A DNA stretch of 64,000 nucleotides, taken from the NCBI GenBank assembly GCA_009823395.1, contig CM020503.1:4616501-4680500 (forward strand). Direction: 5' to 3'. A model generated the notes under the pieces. That model searched no databases. It was not told where the DNA came from and saw only the letters and a list, made by a program, of their open reading frames with translations. Position 1 is the stretch's first letter. Every line of letters begins with the position of its first letter. Both the position numbers and the translations under genes were made by a program. Below, piece by piece: positions 25,474-38,230 of the stretch. This DNA is from Thamnaconus septentrionalis. Taxonomy: Eukaryota > Chordata > Actinopteri > Tetraodontiformes > Monacanthidae.

Positions 25474-27240
25474 TACACAACTCAGTACACTTGTGCACAT
25501 ATTGAAAAACACCAACCGCAATGTTTACCCACCTACGCTCGACAGCGGCCCCGTAACCACGACAACGGCGGCGGCCACAATTCCCCATATTGGCTGAAAT
25601 GATCATTAATCTTTTCAAGTGTGTCCCGGCGGAGCGCTAATGATATGTTCCAGTTACAGCCTCCCCACGCCGCAGCGATGGCGAGCTATCGCCCACCGAG
25701 TGAAAATATGAGGCGGCGGTGGAGACGTGCGGAGGGAGAGGCTCGTGACCCGGGACCGTGACGGCGTCATCATGAGTGTGTGAGTGGACGGGGTCGCTGC
25801 CGACGCAGTTCCTTGGAGCAAGAAGAATGCACGAGGCTGACGCAGTGTGGGGAGGGGAGGAGAGTCGGAGGTGGCGGTCGGTTTATTGACCACCGACGAT
25901 GAGAAATGCCTTGAAATGGGAAACTTTTTTTCTCCACTTGAAAGCCAATAACGAAAACGAGACCCAGGAATTGAAGAGCCGGCGGCAATAAGTCACTAAA
26001 CATTCGGCTTTTCCTGTATTTTTCCATTTTAATAGGGACGGAATAGCGCAGTAGAGCAACGCGACGGGTCAAAAAATGCTGAGGCATCATTTTGTTTCAT
26101 TGTGAGGTGAAGATGTGAAAACATGCATTCGCTATTAACAGTAGAGAAATGCCAGTTTTGTTTCGTAGACATGAGAAATTACAATTAAAACCCTTGACAA
26201 TAATCTTTGTTTATGGTGGTTATTGAAGAATAAAAAACAACAACAACAAAACAGCGTCTTCACTACAAAATATGCAAGAATGCCCGAACACTAATGAGCA
26301 TCAGGATAACTGGCTGCCATAAACACTGCCTGTTAACACACCTGTTAGCGCATCACTCACTCTGATACAGGAAACGGGCGACATTCTGCTTGACCTGAAG
26401 GCAACCCTCCTGCCAAGGTCACTGTGGCAGTCATCAAGCCGAGCCTCCTCCAGGAGCCAAGTCAGCCACAGAGTCTTAAAGGTAAACAGGCAAACTGAAG
26501 GAAACCCACCTAAGACTTCCTGAGGAGGGATTTTACGTCAGTAATAATGTCAAAAATCAGCACAAATTCATTGATCCTCAGAGGCTTTTTCCACAATAAA
26601 TAAGCAGTTGGTCGCATTTCAGTTCTTCCTACCGACACCTGCGGCGAGGTTGCAAAGACTTGCATTGACTAAACTTAAATGCAAACACTTCCTCTGCAGC
26701 ACTGGCGGCATATAGAGACACATCGCACCTGTGCCGACACTGCTGTCCAGCAGGTGGCAGGACAGCATGGAAGCGTGAAAGCATGGAAAAATAAACAATG
26801 TACCCAGGGCAGTAAGAGGAAAATCGCAGCTCTCAAATAAATGCCTAACTAGTTAAGCCAGAACCGTTTTCAGAACTTAATTTTCCATATTTGACTATTT
26901 TGACTGGAGAAGCTCCATCTGATTAATTATGAAGCAACGGCTAATTTGGCCCTCTGTTTACAGTCTTCCACATATTTGCAAGTGGAGGGAGGGGCAAGCT
27001 AAGAATTCGGTGTTACTGATAAACACGTAAATCTATTCAACGTGTGCATCTTGAACCAACCTACCTGGTTCACGTCCTCTGCTTTTGAGATTCACCTTTG
27101 CAGAATGAATCAGTCAGACATCACAAAGAAATTCAGAACCATTAGTGCCCGTCGCTACTGCCACGTAGGACACACTGAGAAAAAAGGAGCATGGGCAGGA
27201 CAAACAAGCTGCAAGGTGGACAGAACACCTGGTATCGATG
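25474..27240. other. Non-coding, no gene recognised
   Basis: Unique-looking sequence; no recognisable frame or repeat noted. Confidence 0.5.
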
Positions 27241-27262
27241 CCCTGTGTGACATCACAAAGGG
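27241..27262 (+). repeat. Dispersed TGACATCA palindrome, copy 1
   Basis: CCCTGTGTGACATCACAAAG plus GG: an imperfect inverted repeat around TGACATCA. Downstream (to about 27292) it shares AGTTTTTAATGCACAAACTT-like sequence with the copy at 34993, so it is part of a longer repeat. Confidence 0.7.
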
Positions 27263-30200
27263 TTGGTTTTCAGTTTTTAATGCACAAACTTTCTGAAAAA
27301 TGCATAAGCTGTAAAGTATGGTTGTCTCTAATTCATGACAGGACAGAAAAATATTTCTGGAAAACAAATTTAATAAAGCTTTAAATTTTTTGTGTCAATA
27401 AAATTAGGATTTATTTGACTTATAGTACAAACAGCCTTCTATAAGTTCTGTTTTATGGACCTCAAGTAGTTTTTAACTGGGTGCACAACCCATATTTTTT
27501 ATACATGTGTGTTGCAAACATGGTCAGGTTTCCACATGCTGCTCTCACCCTGAGGAGCACTTTGCCTGCTCTGTTCTTCTCCAGCTTCATCAGACACACT
27601 GAAGGGGGAAGAAGAGAGGAAGTCAAATCAAACACTGCGTAATATTAGCTAGAAAGCCTACAGGGGCCTGTGAGACCAGAGTCCACATGACTTCACGGGC
27701 CTGGAACTTGCTGCTTTCTGCAGCGTCGCTCAACTTCACATCACCCTGCTCTCACTGGCTCTCAAAGTTGTCGAGTTTATCTGAATGTATGGCTGCCCGT
27801 TCAAGAATTTACCTTTTTCCAGCTCTTCCAGTTTAGTTTACTTGAAGTTTAGGAGTGTAACACTTAAAGAGGCAATAAGCGATTTTCATTATTATCAAGT
27901 GAAGCTCTAGTGGCGCAATTTCATGTGGGGTAGAGCGTCACGTCACACACCCTCAGTCGGTTGAGATGGAATCCTTTCTGTCCTTTCACTTACAGAACCG
28001 GACCGGCCACGTGTCACAAATCGCATCTAATGCACTCCAAAATGAATGCTAACGTTAGATGAAATGATGCTGGGTATGAGCCTGAATCAGGAAGGACACT
28101 GTGGTTTTAGTAGTTCAGTAGTTTTGTTTTAACCCACTTTGGATGGATAAAAACTTACCAAAAAAAACATGACACAAGGCAGCCTAATTCTGTGTCGGAC
28201 GCAGGTCCGTCACTGATAGTGGTCCCTGTGGAAATACAACAAGCTAACAGGAGGTGACCCTGTAAAATTATACACAGCATCATTTTAGCTAATGTGAGCA
28301 TGTCCAGCTCATTCAGTTGATTGATTCACATATGACAGAAACTACTTTTTGTTCAAATGTCAAATGTCTTTTCTCCTCACTAGTTTTGGTATTTGTACCT
28401 ACACATGGCATTAGCAGTGAAAGAAGCAACATGCTGTTGACCAGCCGCTGCCCTGAGAAGCGCCACAGGCTTCTCTCCTCTCGACACGTGGCGCAAATGT
28501 TTGCCGCCGTTATGACAGGACGCAAAATTCGGCCGCCACATTTTGAGCGATGTACCATGTCCTGGAAGAAAACAAACACTGGTTTCTACTCCCGCAAAAT
28601 ACCATGCAATTAAGGAGCAATCAATCTGCGGCGCCTCTCGCATCGCTGTTTGTTTACAGGTTCTGGTTCGCTTGACATTTTGCCTGTGAAACCAAACCAA
28701 TCAGAGGAGGGAAGTAAAAAAAAAAAAAAAAAAAACAGGCTGGAGCCGACTCACTCATTAACTGTTCTGTAACGGAGCAAACAGGCTGGAGGTGCGTAAC
28801 TGGCACACGGTCCTGTGGGGTTCGAAGAGTTCAATTTGTCAGTTTGAATGCAGGTTAAAGCTGAAAGACCTGAATATTTAGGACTCTAAAACTTGAAAAA
28901 AGGGGGAGGGTGAACATAACAGATGCAATAATGCCACTAAATGCTGAAGGAAGATGGAGAAATCTCAGGGCTGACGCCAGACACGCAGACTGCCTTATTT
29001 ACTTTGTCGGTTGAACTTGTTTCTCAGCGAAAACATAAAATCCATTTTTAATGCCCCGTTCTCACCCATCCTCCCCCTTCCCCTCCCCCTTCTGACGTCA
29101 AAGCCGACGGCAGCGCAGCACGCAGCCACCGTGGCAGCCGTACAAGCTTTAATAACACACGTCCAGAGTCCCCTACCCATGGGCGGTTGTGTAACACCGG
29201 TGGATCACTTTGCAGTTCTATTTTTATTTCGGCTTTGGCCGCGGACGCTCGATTACACAACAAGGACCGCGAAAAAAAGAGAAAGAGAAAAAAGAAAAGA
29301 AAACCTTATTTTCATTTCACTGCAGTTTTTACGTCTACTTGTGCTCTCGGGCGCCATTTCCTGAACCAAGATTTATGTTGTCCCTCCGGTTGCGCCTCTG
29401 GAAGAGACTTAATTTAACCAAGAGGTGTTTGGACTGGAGTCCCACTCGGACCCACTCGGCAGGAAGTTGTCAAACACGACTTCGCCGGGTCCCAGCACTG
29501 AATGGACGCCTGGATGCCTTCGGAGGAAAGGCAACCTCAGCAGGGGCCGCGTCCAAGACGTGGAGTCTTGACATCTGCTGTCGTGATGAGCAGAAGGTCA
29601 TCGCCGCCGCCGCCGCTGCTGCTGATTGGCCCGTCGAATCCTCCCCTTCAGCCTCAGTCGCTAACGAGGAACTGCCGCTCAAGTCCAGCTTTTAAATTAA
29701 AATTGTAAAACGCCGCGACGTGGAAACGAAGCAGCAGCCAGTCATGCAGGCAGGCTCCAGCAACATGAGTTAGTTCAAGTGTCAGTTTAGAAAATGAAAA
29801 TAGAAAATGTTCGTTTTTCCAGAAGACTTTGCGGAGACACAACAAATGTTTCCACAATGGTTCCTCCAGTCAATGAGGATAAATGCTACAGGTCCTAATG
29901 GCGGAAACCTGATGACAGTTAGTAATGTTGTCTTTGTCAGTCTCCGTCCTGTAGAACTGTAAAACAATGTAAAGAGGAGGCGGAGACGTGACATGCGCTG
30001 CTGTTCCGAAAAGGCAATGACAATTTTATTTACAATTTTCTCCAATGAAATAATATTCATTTGCACTTTTGTGCTTTACAAATGCCAATTCAGCATAAAC
30101 ATAGGAGCAATTTCCACCTGATACAGTTATGCAAAAACACTAAAAGATTACACATTTTCCCCTTTTCTTAAAAATGTTACAACTCGTCCTAAATCAACTC

Positions 30201-31290
30201 TATCTTAGAATGTGAATTCTTTTTTTTTTTTAACTCTGCTAGTTTAAATCAATATACATTGGAGATAACGATTAACACAAAATATTCAAATAAATAAAAT
30301 AAGTGTGTATACGTGTGCGAGGGTGATCACGTGTGTGACGATACATTCCACAATCAGCACGAGGTCTAAAGCTAGTGACATGGCGGCCGCTAGCCTGTTA
30401 GCGCTGCTACGTGACTGCCACCTGCATGCCATCTGCTTCTGAATGAGCAGGGTTTTAGCATTAAACTTCAGACGACGCGATAAGTCGTCTGAAACGGGCA
30501 GCTGACCGGCAGGAGGAGGTCGAAGCTTCCTGTTGGATTATTATAAGACTAATGGACATTTTCCAGCAAGCCTTTTTTTTTTTTTACATCATTCCGCTGT
30601 GATCGCGGTGCCTCTTGCAACAGCTGTGTGCTGCAGAAGAGGAAGTGAGGACTTCAAAAGAAGAAGAATGGAGAGGACAGCGCAGGGTCTTCCAGGATGC
30701 TGCTCCCAGGAGCAGAGGAGGCCGCAGGCCAGTGCCAGGTGAGGCTTTGAGGCTCCTGCCAAGGCACACAGAGATCAGAGGGGGAGACGAGTCGCAGGGT
30801 CAGAAGAAAAGGAAACGCACATCCGTGGTGGGTCGTGACCCGGACCCCCCGTCGCCGACTCGTCTTACCCTCTGCAAAACTGGTCGATTCCTCCACAGAC
30901 CGAGATTCAGTTTTTACAACGAGCCGAGAGCTTTCAATAATCAGCCCAACATTCCTTCACTCCTGCATCTGCAGCAGTTGACATTTTGTTTCTGGAAAAC
31001 TACGTTAATCATTTCTTTTTACAAGGACTGTCTTTTTCTAGCCCAGATTCTAGTAGAACAAACTTGCGTGATTAATTATTGAAAACCCTGAGCCCTGATT
31101 TCCACAAAACAGCATATTTAGCCCTGTGTTTACAGCGCCCCTTTTTTAGTTTCCCGCCAAAACTGATGCGTTGTTGGACTTAGTTGGTCTACTTTTTTTT
31201 TTTTTAAGGGGCCAAAAGCAAGGCGGCCAATCGAGACCTGGTTGAGGGTGTTGTCAGTAACCTGAGGGAGGCATCATTGAGGTATCAGCT
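27263..31290. other. Non-coding, no gene recognised
   Basis: Contains a CpG-bearing block at 29040-29700 (listed separately), an A-run at 28717-28735 and T-runs near 30222 and 30575. No recognised coding sequence. Confidence 0.5.
29040..29700. other. CpG-bearing block with a CRE octamer
   Basis: This block is richer in C+G and CpG than its surroundings, opens with C-rich runs and TGACGTCA (29093-29100), and contains a GCC/GCT triplet run (29601-29622). Open frames cross it on both strands, but I recognise no protein and no clear splice or TATA signals. It could be an unrecognised promoter or exon, or only base-composition drift. Confidence 0.3.
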
Positions 31291-31312
31291 CCATTTGTGA
31301 CATCACAAAGGG
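31291..31312 (+). repeat. Dispersed TGACATCA palindrome, copy 2
   Basis: CCATTTGTGACATCACAAAG plus GG. Same core as the copies at 27241 and 34993. Confidence 0.7.
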
Positions 31313-32476
31313 TTCAAGCATGTAACTTGTCAAGTACGCAAATGTGTGTGTTTTTCAGATGTTTTTCTGGAATTCACCGACAAGCTGGAGACACAAAGAT
31401 TTTTGGATATGGACCTTCAAATATTCTTCCAGGGTCAAATGCATTAATTTTCCAAATTCTTAACCTAAACAGGGAAAATGTGTTGCTTCGTCAAAGTAGC
31501 CGAAAGTCCTGCAACAAACTTCTTCCCACTTCTCCTCATGGACACAGTTTCACAGTTTTAGCAGATGAAAAAAAAGGGGGAGTGGGGGAGGCGCTGGTAT
31601 CTTAGCGACATACCAGATGAGCACACATGAAGCGGCAGCTGAATGTGAGAGCAGTGGACCCAGACTGCGGTTTGCTCCGGGTTCGCTCTGTGGCACTCAG
31701 CTCTCCAAGCACGAGGAGTCGCTGGTTTTGGCCACGTCCTGCAGGTGGATGGCATTATGTAACTGTGCTGCTGTGTAACAGGGCAGTGGCCAAGTTGACC
31801 TGCCCGGCTGCCTCCCGTTTGCATTTCAGGCTTATTTTAATTAATGGCATCTTTTTTTTTTTTTCTTTACATTTTTTTCCTCCTTTTCATCTCATTAGCT
31901 GTTTTGGAAACAAATCACTGCGTGCATCCTGTTTTTCCTCCTTCGTCCTCTCACAGCGGCCCTTTGGAGCTGATTAAGACGAGTCATCCTGCGGTTACCC
32001 CCGTGGTTGAGTCCTCATCAGATAAACTGTAATAAACTGTAATGGATGAGGAGGGTTGAAAGTTTGCTCGGTCCGCTTGTGGTTTGGTAAAATAAAAACA
32101 TATCAACCCGGGGCCCCTGTTGAGGTCACAAACCAGCTTCACTGGGAGCTCGCCACCCATGGCCGATCATCACTGAGGAGTAGACACGACTGAACAAGCT
32201 GCGTGTTCTGGAAATTAGGCAAACGCAACAGTGGACAGCTCATCCAAAGCCGATCATCTTTTTCATTTTACAGTTTCGACTTGATTCGTTGCACTTCTGA
32301 AAACTGGGGTTGATAGTTGAAACTAGTGGTTGGAGCAAATGAACTGTGCTACTTTTGTCAAGAGATGGCAGTGGAAGACATGTTCTATTGCATGGGTGTA
32401 ATGAAATATAGAAGAACCACAGACAAAGTTGTCACCCTTGCTGCCTTTTTAAAAAGTGCTGCCTGAATCAATCAGG
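31313..32476. other. Non-coding, no gene recognised
   Basis: T-rich stretch near 31850-31880; otherwise nothing recognised. Confidence 0.5.

Positions 32477-32516
<40 letters not shown>
32477..32516. repeat. (TTGA)n microsatellite
   Basis: Ten uninterrupted tetranucleotide units, preceded by ATCAATCAGG, which can pair with the repeat. Confidence 0.95.
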
Positions 32517-32517
<1 letters not shown>

Positions 32518-32770
32518 ACTGAAAAGCTGCACTGACGGCCTGCACTGCGCTCAAATACAAGGGAAGGCGGTGAAAGGTAAATGATTTCTGCAGGTAAATT
32601 GCAATAAAAAGTGCCTGATTTTGCAAAGATGCAAAGAAAAGTGCAGTAAAGACGGACTTGAAGAACAAAAACTCAAAGGGGATATTAATAAGGCCACAGA
32701 GGAAAGAGACAAATTAAAGTATTTCTATTAAGCATCATCACCACCACCACAATTTAGCAATAGATAAATG

Positions 32771-32797
32771 AATAAAATAAAATAAAATAAAATAAAA
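32771..32797. repeat. (AATAA)n microsatellite
   Basis: Short pentanucleotide run, about five AATAA units. Confidence 0.85.
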
Positions 32798-33419
32798 AGT
32801 CCAAGAAAATTTGCTGAGTTTTACTGATAATCCAAGAATGTGGAAAAACGCGTGAAACTGCTATGTATGTGCGGTGCTCGGGTTTAGAGGCGATACCAAC
32901 TCTATCAGGCCGATCAGGCAGCATCCAAAACGAGGAGCTGTGTCGTCTCCGTGGAGCGCTGCTGTCACCATGCGCTCATAAGTGTTACTGCGACACTGGA
33001 TTCAGGTCCAGGCTGAAGTCGGACCAAGAGAACAAACTAATTAGACTCTATAAATAATTTATTTGCGGTTTCACGATGGGAAACTTTATTTATTATTTTA
33101 ATGACTCTCTTTTGTGGTTTAATTATAGGGTCTATTTATGTTCTGCATGTATCACCCCAAACCTCAATACAATGTGACATATATGGCATTATAAGAGAGA
33201 AATATAATATTCGAAGACTTGTTTAACAGATCCCTTATATTGTGCATAATACCGATTAATTTAGATAATTTCTGTTTAATGTACTGTAAGTGTGACCAAT
33301 TCCAGCTAAATGTATGATCCATTTATGAAATGGAGCCAAAAGTTGCAACGCCACCGATTGGCCACATGAGGGCAACAGAAACCAGCTGTGATCTGAACAG
33401 CGCCGTGTCTGCAGAAACC
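32798..33419. other. Non-coding, no gene recognised
   Basis: Left flank of the MITE; nothing recognised. Confidence 0.5.
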
Positions 33420-33423
33420 TTAA

Positions 33424-33906
33424 AGCAGCTCTAGGTAACCTTTCGACCATAAAAATTATGATTCCAAACTCAGTAAAGCGGCACATAACCGATTAATAGG
33501 ATCAATGTTGCCGCCTCGGCAGCGAGAGGGGCGTTGTGCCGGCTGTAACTGCACTGTGTGACTTTCGAGCACGACCCGACACGTCGGACGAACCACTATA
33601 TGGTAACACCACACGTTTATTTAGAGGCGGTTTTACATACTACTATTACAAATACATAAGATTGTAAAATGACGGAATGGAACCCAATAATTAACCTCGA
33701 TGAAAGATGAAGTAATAAAAGTGTTGAACTTTTGCTACGACGTTATTGCCAATGTCTGCTTTGCATTTCATATTGGTGTTTTTCCTGAACACATGCGAGT
33801 GCTCCAGCTAGGCCACTATTTGTATTTTCCCACATCAATAAACTAGCGCTGCAGCGTGTTTACTTCGTCACTTCGCCATTTCCACCAAAGGTTACCTAGA
33901 GCTGCT
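33424..33906. mobile_element. 483-bp MITE with 20-bp perfect TIRs and TTAA target duplication
   Basis: Left terminus AGCAGCTCTAGGTAACCTTT (33424-33443) is the exact reverse complement of 33887-33906. Both ends are bordered by TTAA (33420-33423 and 33907-33910). There is no coding sequence inside. TTAA duplications are typical of piggyBac and Kolobok elements; the terminal bases do not let me choose between them. Confidence 0.85.
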
Positions 33907-33910
33907 TTAA

Positions 33911-34987
33911 TGTGGAAACCAGGGGCTCTAATGGGACATTAACGTCGATTGGAGAGTCGTCACTTCGAGACATTATAGGCTCGGCGTGGTTAGCTGACGC
34001 ACTTTGTGATGACTCTAATGATTTTAATGGTTCCGTGATCAAGACTATTTACGTCTCTCTACCGAGATCATCACGATGATCATCAATGATGACGGCCACC
34101 CAACTCGTAAAATGATGACGTAAAGGATGAAAGCCGAGAATGAAAGAAAGAAAGAAAAAGAAAGAAAATTCGGATCTTGAATTTTCACGCATATTTCGTA
34201 GAGGTACACACGCGCACCATATTGAACGACATAAATAATGTATTCCAGGAGCAGGTTGAGTGGCTCTCTGGAAAGGGCTTTGTATCCAAGTGACAACACC
34301 TCCTCAGATCTTGCCCGCCTCTATTTCAGCTGGAAGCACTTCCATCACCACCTGAGGTCAGAGCGAACCCAAGCTAATCACTCTCCGCCGTCGCTTTGGT
34401 CTTCGGTAGTGTCAAATATTGAAATTGTTTGTGGGTTCTTTTGCATTAATAAAACATAATATTCTTTTTCTCCAACTGATCAAAGAAGAACTGTGCATGT
34501 CGGTTGCTTTTTTTTGCTTGTCTGGTCTATAGAGCTTCCCCTAGAGTTCCGTGGTGTACATCACTGTGGTAAAAACTTCAGAGCTAATCTGCAGACTATC
34601 TCTGAGAGGTGCTGGTGCACAAAAACGCATTGGATTGAGTGAAAAAGCCAATTCCACTGGCTGTAGCTGAGCCTCTTTCAGGCAGCCGTCTTGGCCCCTG
34701 ACCCTTGTCTTGAGCCTGGGTCAACAGTATAGAAAATCATTCGCTGCATGAAAGGCAGATATTTGAAGAAGTTTGTGCAAAAAATAGACTGATGACTTTC
34801 AGCTCATAGTAAGTGTCCTGACAGACTATAAATTGTACAGTCACTCACCAAAGCTCACAGAAGATGTAATCACCCATTTAAATAGGGTGGAAAAGCAAAA
34901 AGTGAGACATTTCCACCATGTAACGGAAAATCATATAATAAGACATGGGTAACATCGGTAACGAACATCCAGCTATCAGTGGAGCTG
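33911..34987. other. Non-coding, no gene recognised
   Basis: Contains a purine-rich GAAA run at 34140-34168. Nothing else identified. Confidence 0.5.
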
Positions 34988-35019
34988 ATCTGCCATTTGT
35001 GACATCACAAATGGCAGAT
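34988..35019 (+). repeat. Dispersed TGACATCA palindrome, copy 3 (32 bp)
   Basis: The most complete copy: an inverted repeat of 32 bases, with arms ATCTGCCATTTGTGA and their complement, and only the two central bases not self-complementary. TAGTTTTAGCACAAACTCC follows, shared with copy 1 in degenerate form. Confidence 0.8.
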
Positions 35020-35232
35020 TTCTAGTTTTAGCACAAACTCCAAGCAAAGGTATAAGCAAGCAGCAGAAGTGAAGGACAGACTTTTCTCATTTCTGGGGAA
35101 GTAGGCTGGCACGCTGGCAGGGGAGACACGCTATTAGAAAACAGTTGTACTGGGAGTTTTACATAATAGAGAGCCTTTAAATAGAAGCTGCTGGCAATGC
35201 GTTAACTCAAACCTCCATGCTGATAAGCAGGA

Positions 35233-35233
35233 T

Positions 35234-35264
<31 letters not shown>

Positions 35265-35282
35265 AACACACCGACACACACA
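35233..35282. repeat. (CT)n then imperfect (AC)n microsatellite
   Basis: A short CT run passes into AC units interrupted by AAAC and CCGAC. Confidence 0.9.
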
Positions 35283-36248
35283 GCAAAGAGAACCTGACTG
35301 GGAAAAACATGTCATTGCTTCCTAATAATGAGGCTCTGCTGTGCGCAGCACGCTTATCAGCAGGAGGTCAGGAATGAGGAGGCCAATAACGCCAAGGGCA
35401 GGAGGACGTTCTGCTATTAAACACTCTACAAACTCTGAGGCGAGCTCCAGCGCATGCTCACAAGTTCCTGTCAAGTCCCTCCGTGAGGAGCTGATTGGCA
35501 GAAACATCAGCAGTGGCTGATGGTGAGGTCTGATGAGGCCACGAACCTGGACAACACCAAAAGGATACATGCCATCCTGCCCAGCCAGTGTGTGCAGGAT
35601 CGGTTGCTGTACTAAACGGCCATATTCACTTTGTTGCTATTTTACATAAATAGATGATAATAGAGGCGTTTTAATTAAGCAGCATCGTTCCTGCAGTAAT
35701 TACATGTGGCACCCTTTATGAAGAGGCGTCTGTGAATGCTTCAATGTAATTGTGTGCGATCTGTTCAATAATCTTGTAAAGGCTCAACAAATTTGTCCAC
35801 CCGCCCTGAGACAGACCCCTCCCAGCTGGTGTGAGTCATCCTGCAGCATCCTTTTCTCTGGCGGATCAGTGATATCACACCGTTAAACTCACTCACATAC
35901 TCCCATTCTGATGTTGTCTGAATGGCTGTGGAGTTGCTGACAGGACAGTCTCCTGGTGCGGGCTGACTGAACCGTCGGCAGCCTGAGAAGATAAGCAGCG
36001 TTTAGGAGAAAATAATAATAATGATGATGACAGAAACAACAGCATGTCTGGTCTCTATTTCGCAGTTATCAGAAAAGTGTCAGGGAGACAAATCTGAAAG
36101 GGCACCAGTTGATGTCCGCAGGCAGAAAATAATACGTTCTTAGAGGTTTGATTAATTACTCCGTGAGTAAGAATTAGGTTATTCTGATTAACCTACCACT
36201 TGAAGCCTGACTACTTTCTTAGCCTCTTACAATAATTATGTATATGCA
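35283..36248. other. Non-coding, no gene recognised
   Basis: Flank of the Tc1-like element; nothing recognised. Confidence 0.5.
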
Positions 36249-36409
36249 GTTGAGGCCAAAATTATTAGCCCCCCTTATGAAATTAGACAAGTTCTTGATT
36301 TCTCCATGGAAATCAACAGCAAGTGTTGACAGTGTATTTGTTTCCAAATTAACAAAGTCCTGTTGTCCACTAAGTTTGATGAATATATTTCATTAAAACA
36401 ATAAAAGGC

Positions 36410-36786
36410 GGGCGACACGGTGGCGCAGTGGTTAGCGCTGCCGCCTCACAGCAAGAAGGTCGTGGGTTCGATTCCGGGGCCCGGGTCTGGGACCTTTCTG
36501 TGTGGAGTTTGCATGTTCTCCCCGTGTCTGCGTGGGTTCTCTCCGGGTTCTCCGGCTTCCTCCCACACTCCAAAAACATGCACGTGAGGTCAATTGAACA
36601 TACTAAATTGTCCGTAGGTGTGCATGTGAGTGTGAATGGTTGTTTGTCTCTATGTGGCCCTGCGATGAACTGGCGACTTGTCCAGGGTGTCACCCTGCCT
36701 TCGCCCTAAGACAGCTGGGATCGGCTCCAGCAAACCCCGTGACCCTGAACAGGAATAAGCGGGTATAGAAGATGAATGAATGAATG
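36410..36786 (+). mobile_element. tRNA-derived SINE (type 1) with perfect 13-bp target-site duplication
   Basis: A box TGGCGCAGTGG (36421-36431) and B box GGTTCGATTCC (36465-36475), then the family body and a GAAT-repeat 3' tail. It is bounded by AACAATAAAAGGC at 36397-36409 and 36787-36799, identical copies. It is the least decayed type 1 copy in the window and the youngest insertion that can be dated relative to another element, because it sits inside the dead Tc1-like transposon. Confidence 0.93.
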
Positions 36787-36989
36787 AACAATAAAAGGCA
36801 AAAATGTGACCTCCAAAATTATTAGCCCCCTGGCCATTAATAGTCACTAGTATACCCACAACTGAACACAACACTATGAGAGTAGTTCCTGAGTAGTTCT
36901 TGACTAGGTAGGCACAGATCTCCTCAGGGATTTCAGCCCATTATTCCACATGACATGGTTTCTAAGCATGGACATTGACTTTGAGCACC

Positions 36990-37560
36990 CGCCACAGATT
37001 CTCAATATATTGAGATCTGGGCTTTGTGCAGGCCACTCCAACACCATGGTTTTGGTACCCTTCTGGAACTGATGCACTAATTTCAATGTATGCTTTGCAT
37101 ACATTGTCTTGTTGTAAACTCCAGAGACTACTGTACATACATATGGCCAGACTACGATTAGATTTCTGCATTATCCCTCACAATTTCAACATAATTTTCT
37201 TTTTTCATGATACCATGCACCAAAACAAGGCTCACTGTACAATCTCAACCCAATGTTAAACTGTGGGAACTGTGTTGTCAGGGTTGAAGGCCTCTCCCTT
37301 TCTTCACCAAACAAAACCAACATCCACGTGTCCAAACAGTTCCACTTTAGTATCATCAGACCAAAGCACAGAGTTCCAGATTTCATCTTTACCTTTCAAA
37401 TGTTCTTGGGCAAACCTCAGTCAGGCTTTGATGGCCCACTCTTTTAGTACAGTGGTTCTTTTCTAAAGCCTACATTGATGGGGAACCCCCCTCACAACTG
37501 TGTTTCCTGAAACACCAACTCCAGAAGAGTCCTGGTCAGCAACAATCATCTTGGCAGATG
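36990..37560 (-). pseudogene. Tc1-like DD34E transposase, broken
   Basis: Translated on the minus strand in pieces: WNSVLWSDDTKVELFG (first catalytic Asp, near 37340-37390), QQDN (second Asp, near 37099-37116), WPAQSPDLN and IENLWRVLK (catalytic Glu, near 36993-37013). The second Asp and the Glu are separated by 34 residues when read across the frame break, as in Tc1-like enzymes. In-frame stops follow the first motif and at least one frameshift separates the last two, so no active protein can be made. The N-terminal DNA-binding part is not recognisable. Confidence 0.85.
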
Positions 37561-38193
37561 TCCGGGCTTCTTTCACATATGAAAGCTGATTGGTTAATTA
37601 GATGTGTTTTAAAAGCATAAATGAACATGGGGTTTTGGGGACGGGGGGGTTATATTATTGACTACATCATCATGAGGGCTAATATTTTTGACCACCTTAT
37701 TTTTCACGATATTTGATATAAAGCAAGCATAAAAATGTTTTTCAAATTCCAAAATGTACCAGCATTGGGAAGAACTTTAGAAAAATTTTCAATAGTTACA
37801 GGGAGGCTAATAATTTCAATTTTTATATTCTATTTCATCACCTGTGCTTCCATTTTTGTTTTTTGAGAAAAACATTAAATTCACTATTAACTTTTATAGT
37901 TGTTTTTGGGTTGGCTCCATCTCGGCTGCCTAATTAGGCTGTTGCAGGTCTGAAATAAATAAATAAACCCAGGTAGTGGTAGTGACGCAGTTGTGTGCGT
38001 GTGTGTCTGTTTGTGTGTTGTATAAATGGCTTGCCTGTTTTTGACACTTAAGCTGTTGCTGATCGAGGTAATGAGACCGCCATGGCAGAGTGGGAAGACA
38101 CCGGCTAAAGTTGAGGAGGTAACAAAAAACCTTGCAAGCTGAGCTGCGCAGTGAACTCAGATTTATTAGTCACACACAGTCTGTGTGTCTGCA

Positions 38194-38194
<1 letters not shown>

Positions 38195-38227
<33 letters not shown>
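38195..38227. repeat. (GT)n microsatellite
   Basis: Uninterrupted GT run of about 16 units. Confidence 0.95.

Positions 38228-38230
<3 letters not shown>

Larger units (their letters stand above)
36249..37820 (-). mobile_element. Dead Tc1-like DNA transposon, IR/DR type, interrupted by a SINE
   Basis: Left outer end CAGTTGAGGCCAAAATTATT (36249) and an internal copy CCAAAATTATTAGCCCCC (36814) face right-side copies GAGGGCTAATATTTTTGACC (37673) and GGGAGGCTAATAATTTC (37803). Two repeats per end is the IR/DR arrangement of Tc1-like transposons. The minus strand carries transposase remnants between 36990 and 37560. Ends are approximate and decayed, and the flanking TA duplication was not confirmed. 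The 377-bp SINE at 36410-36786 lies between the left terminus and the transposase. Confidence 0.85.
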
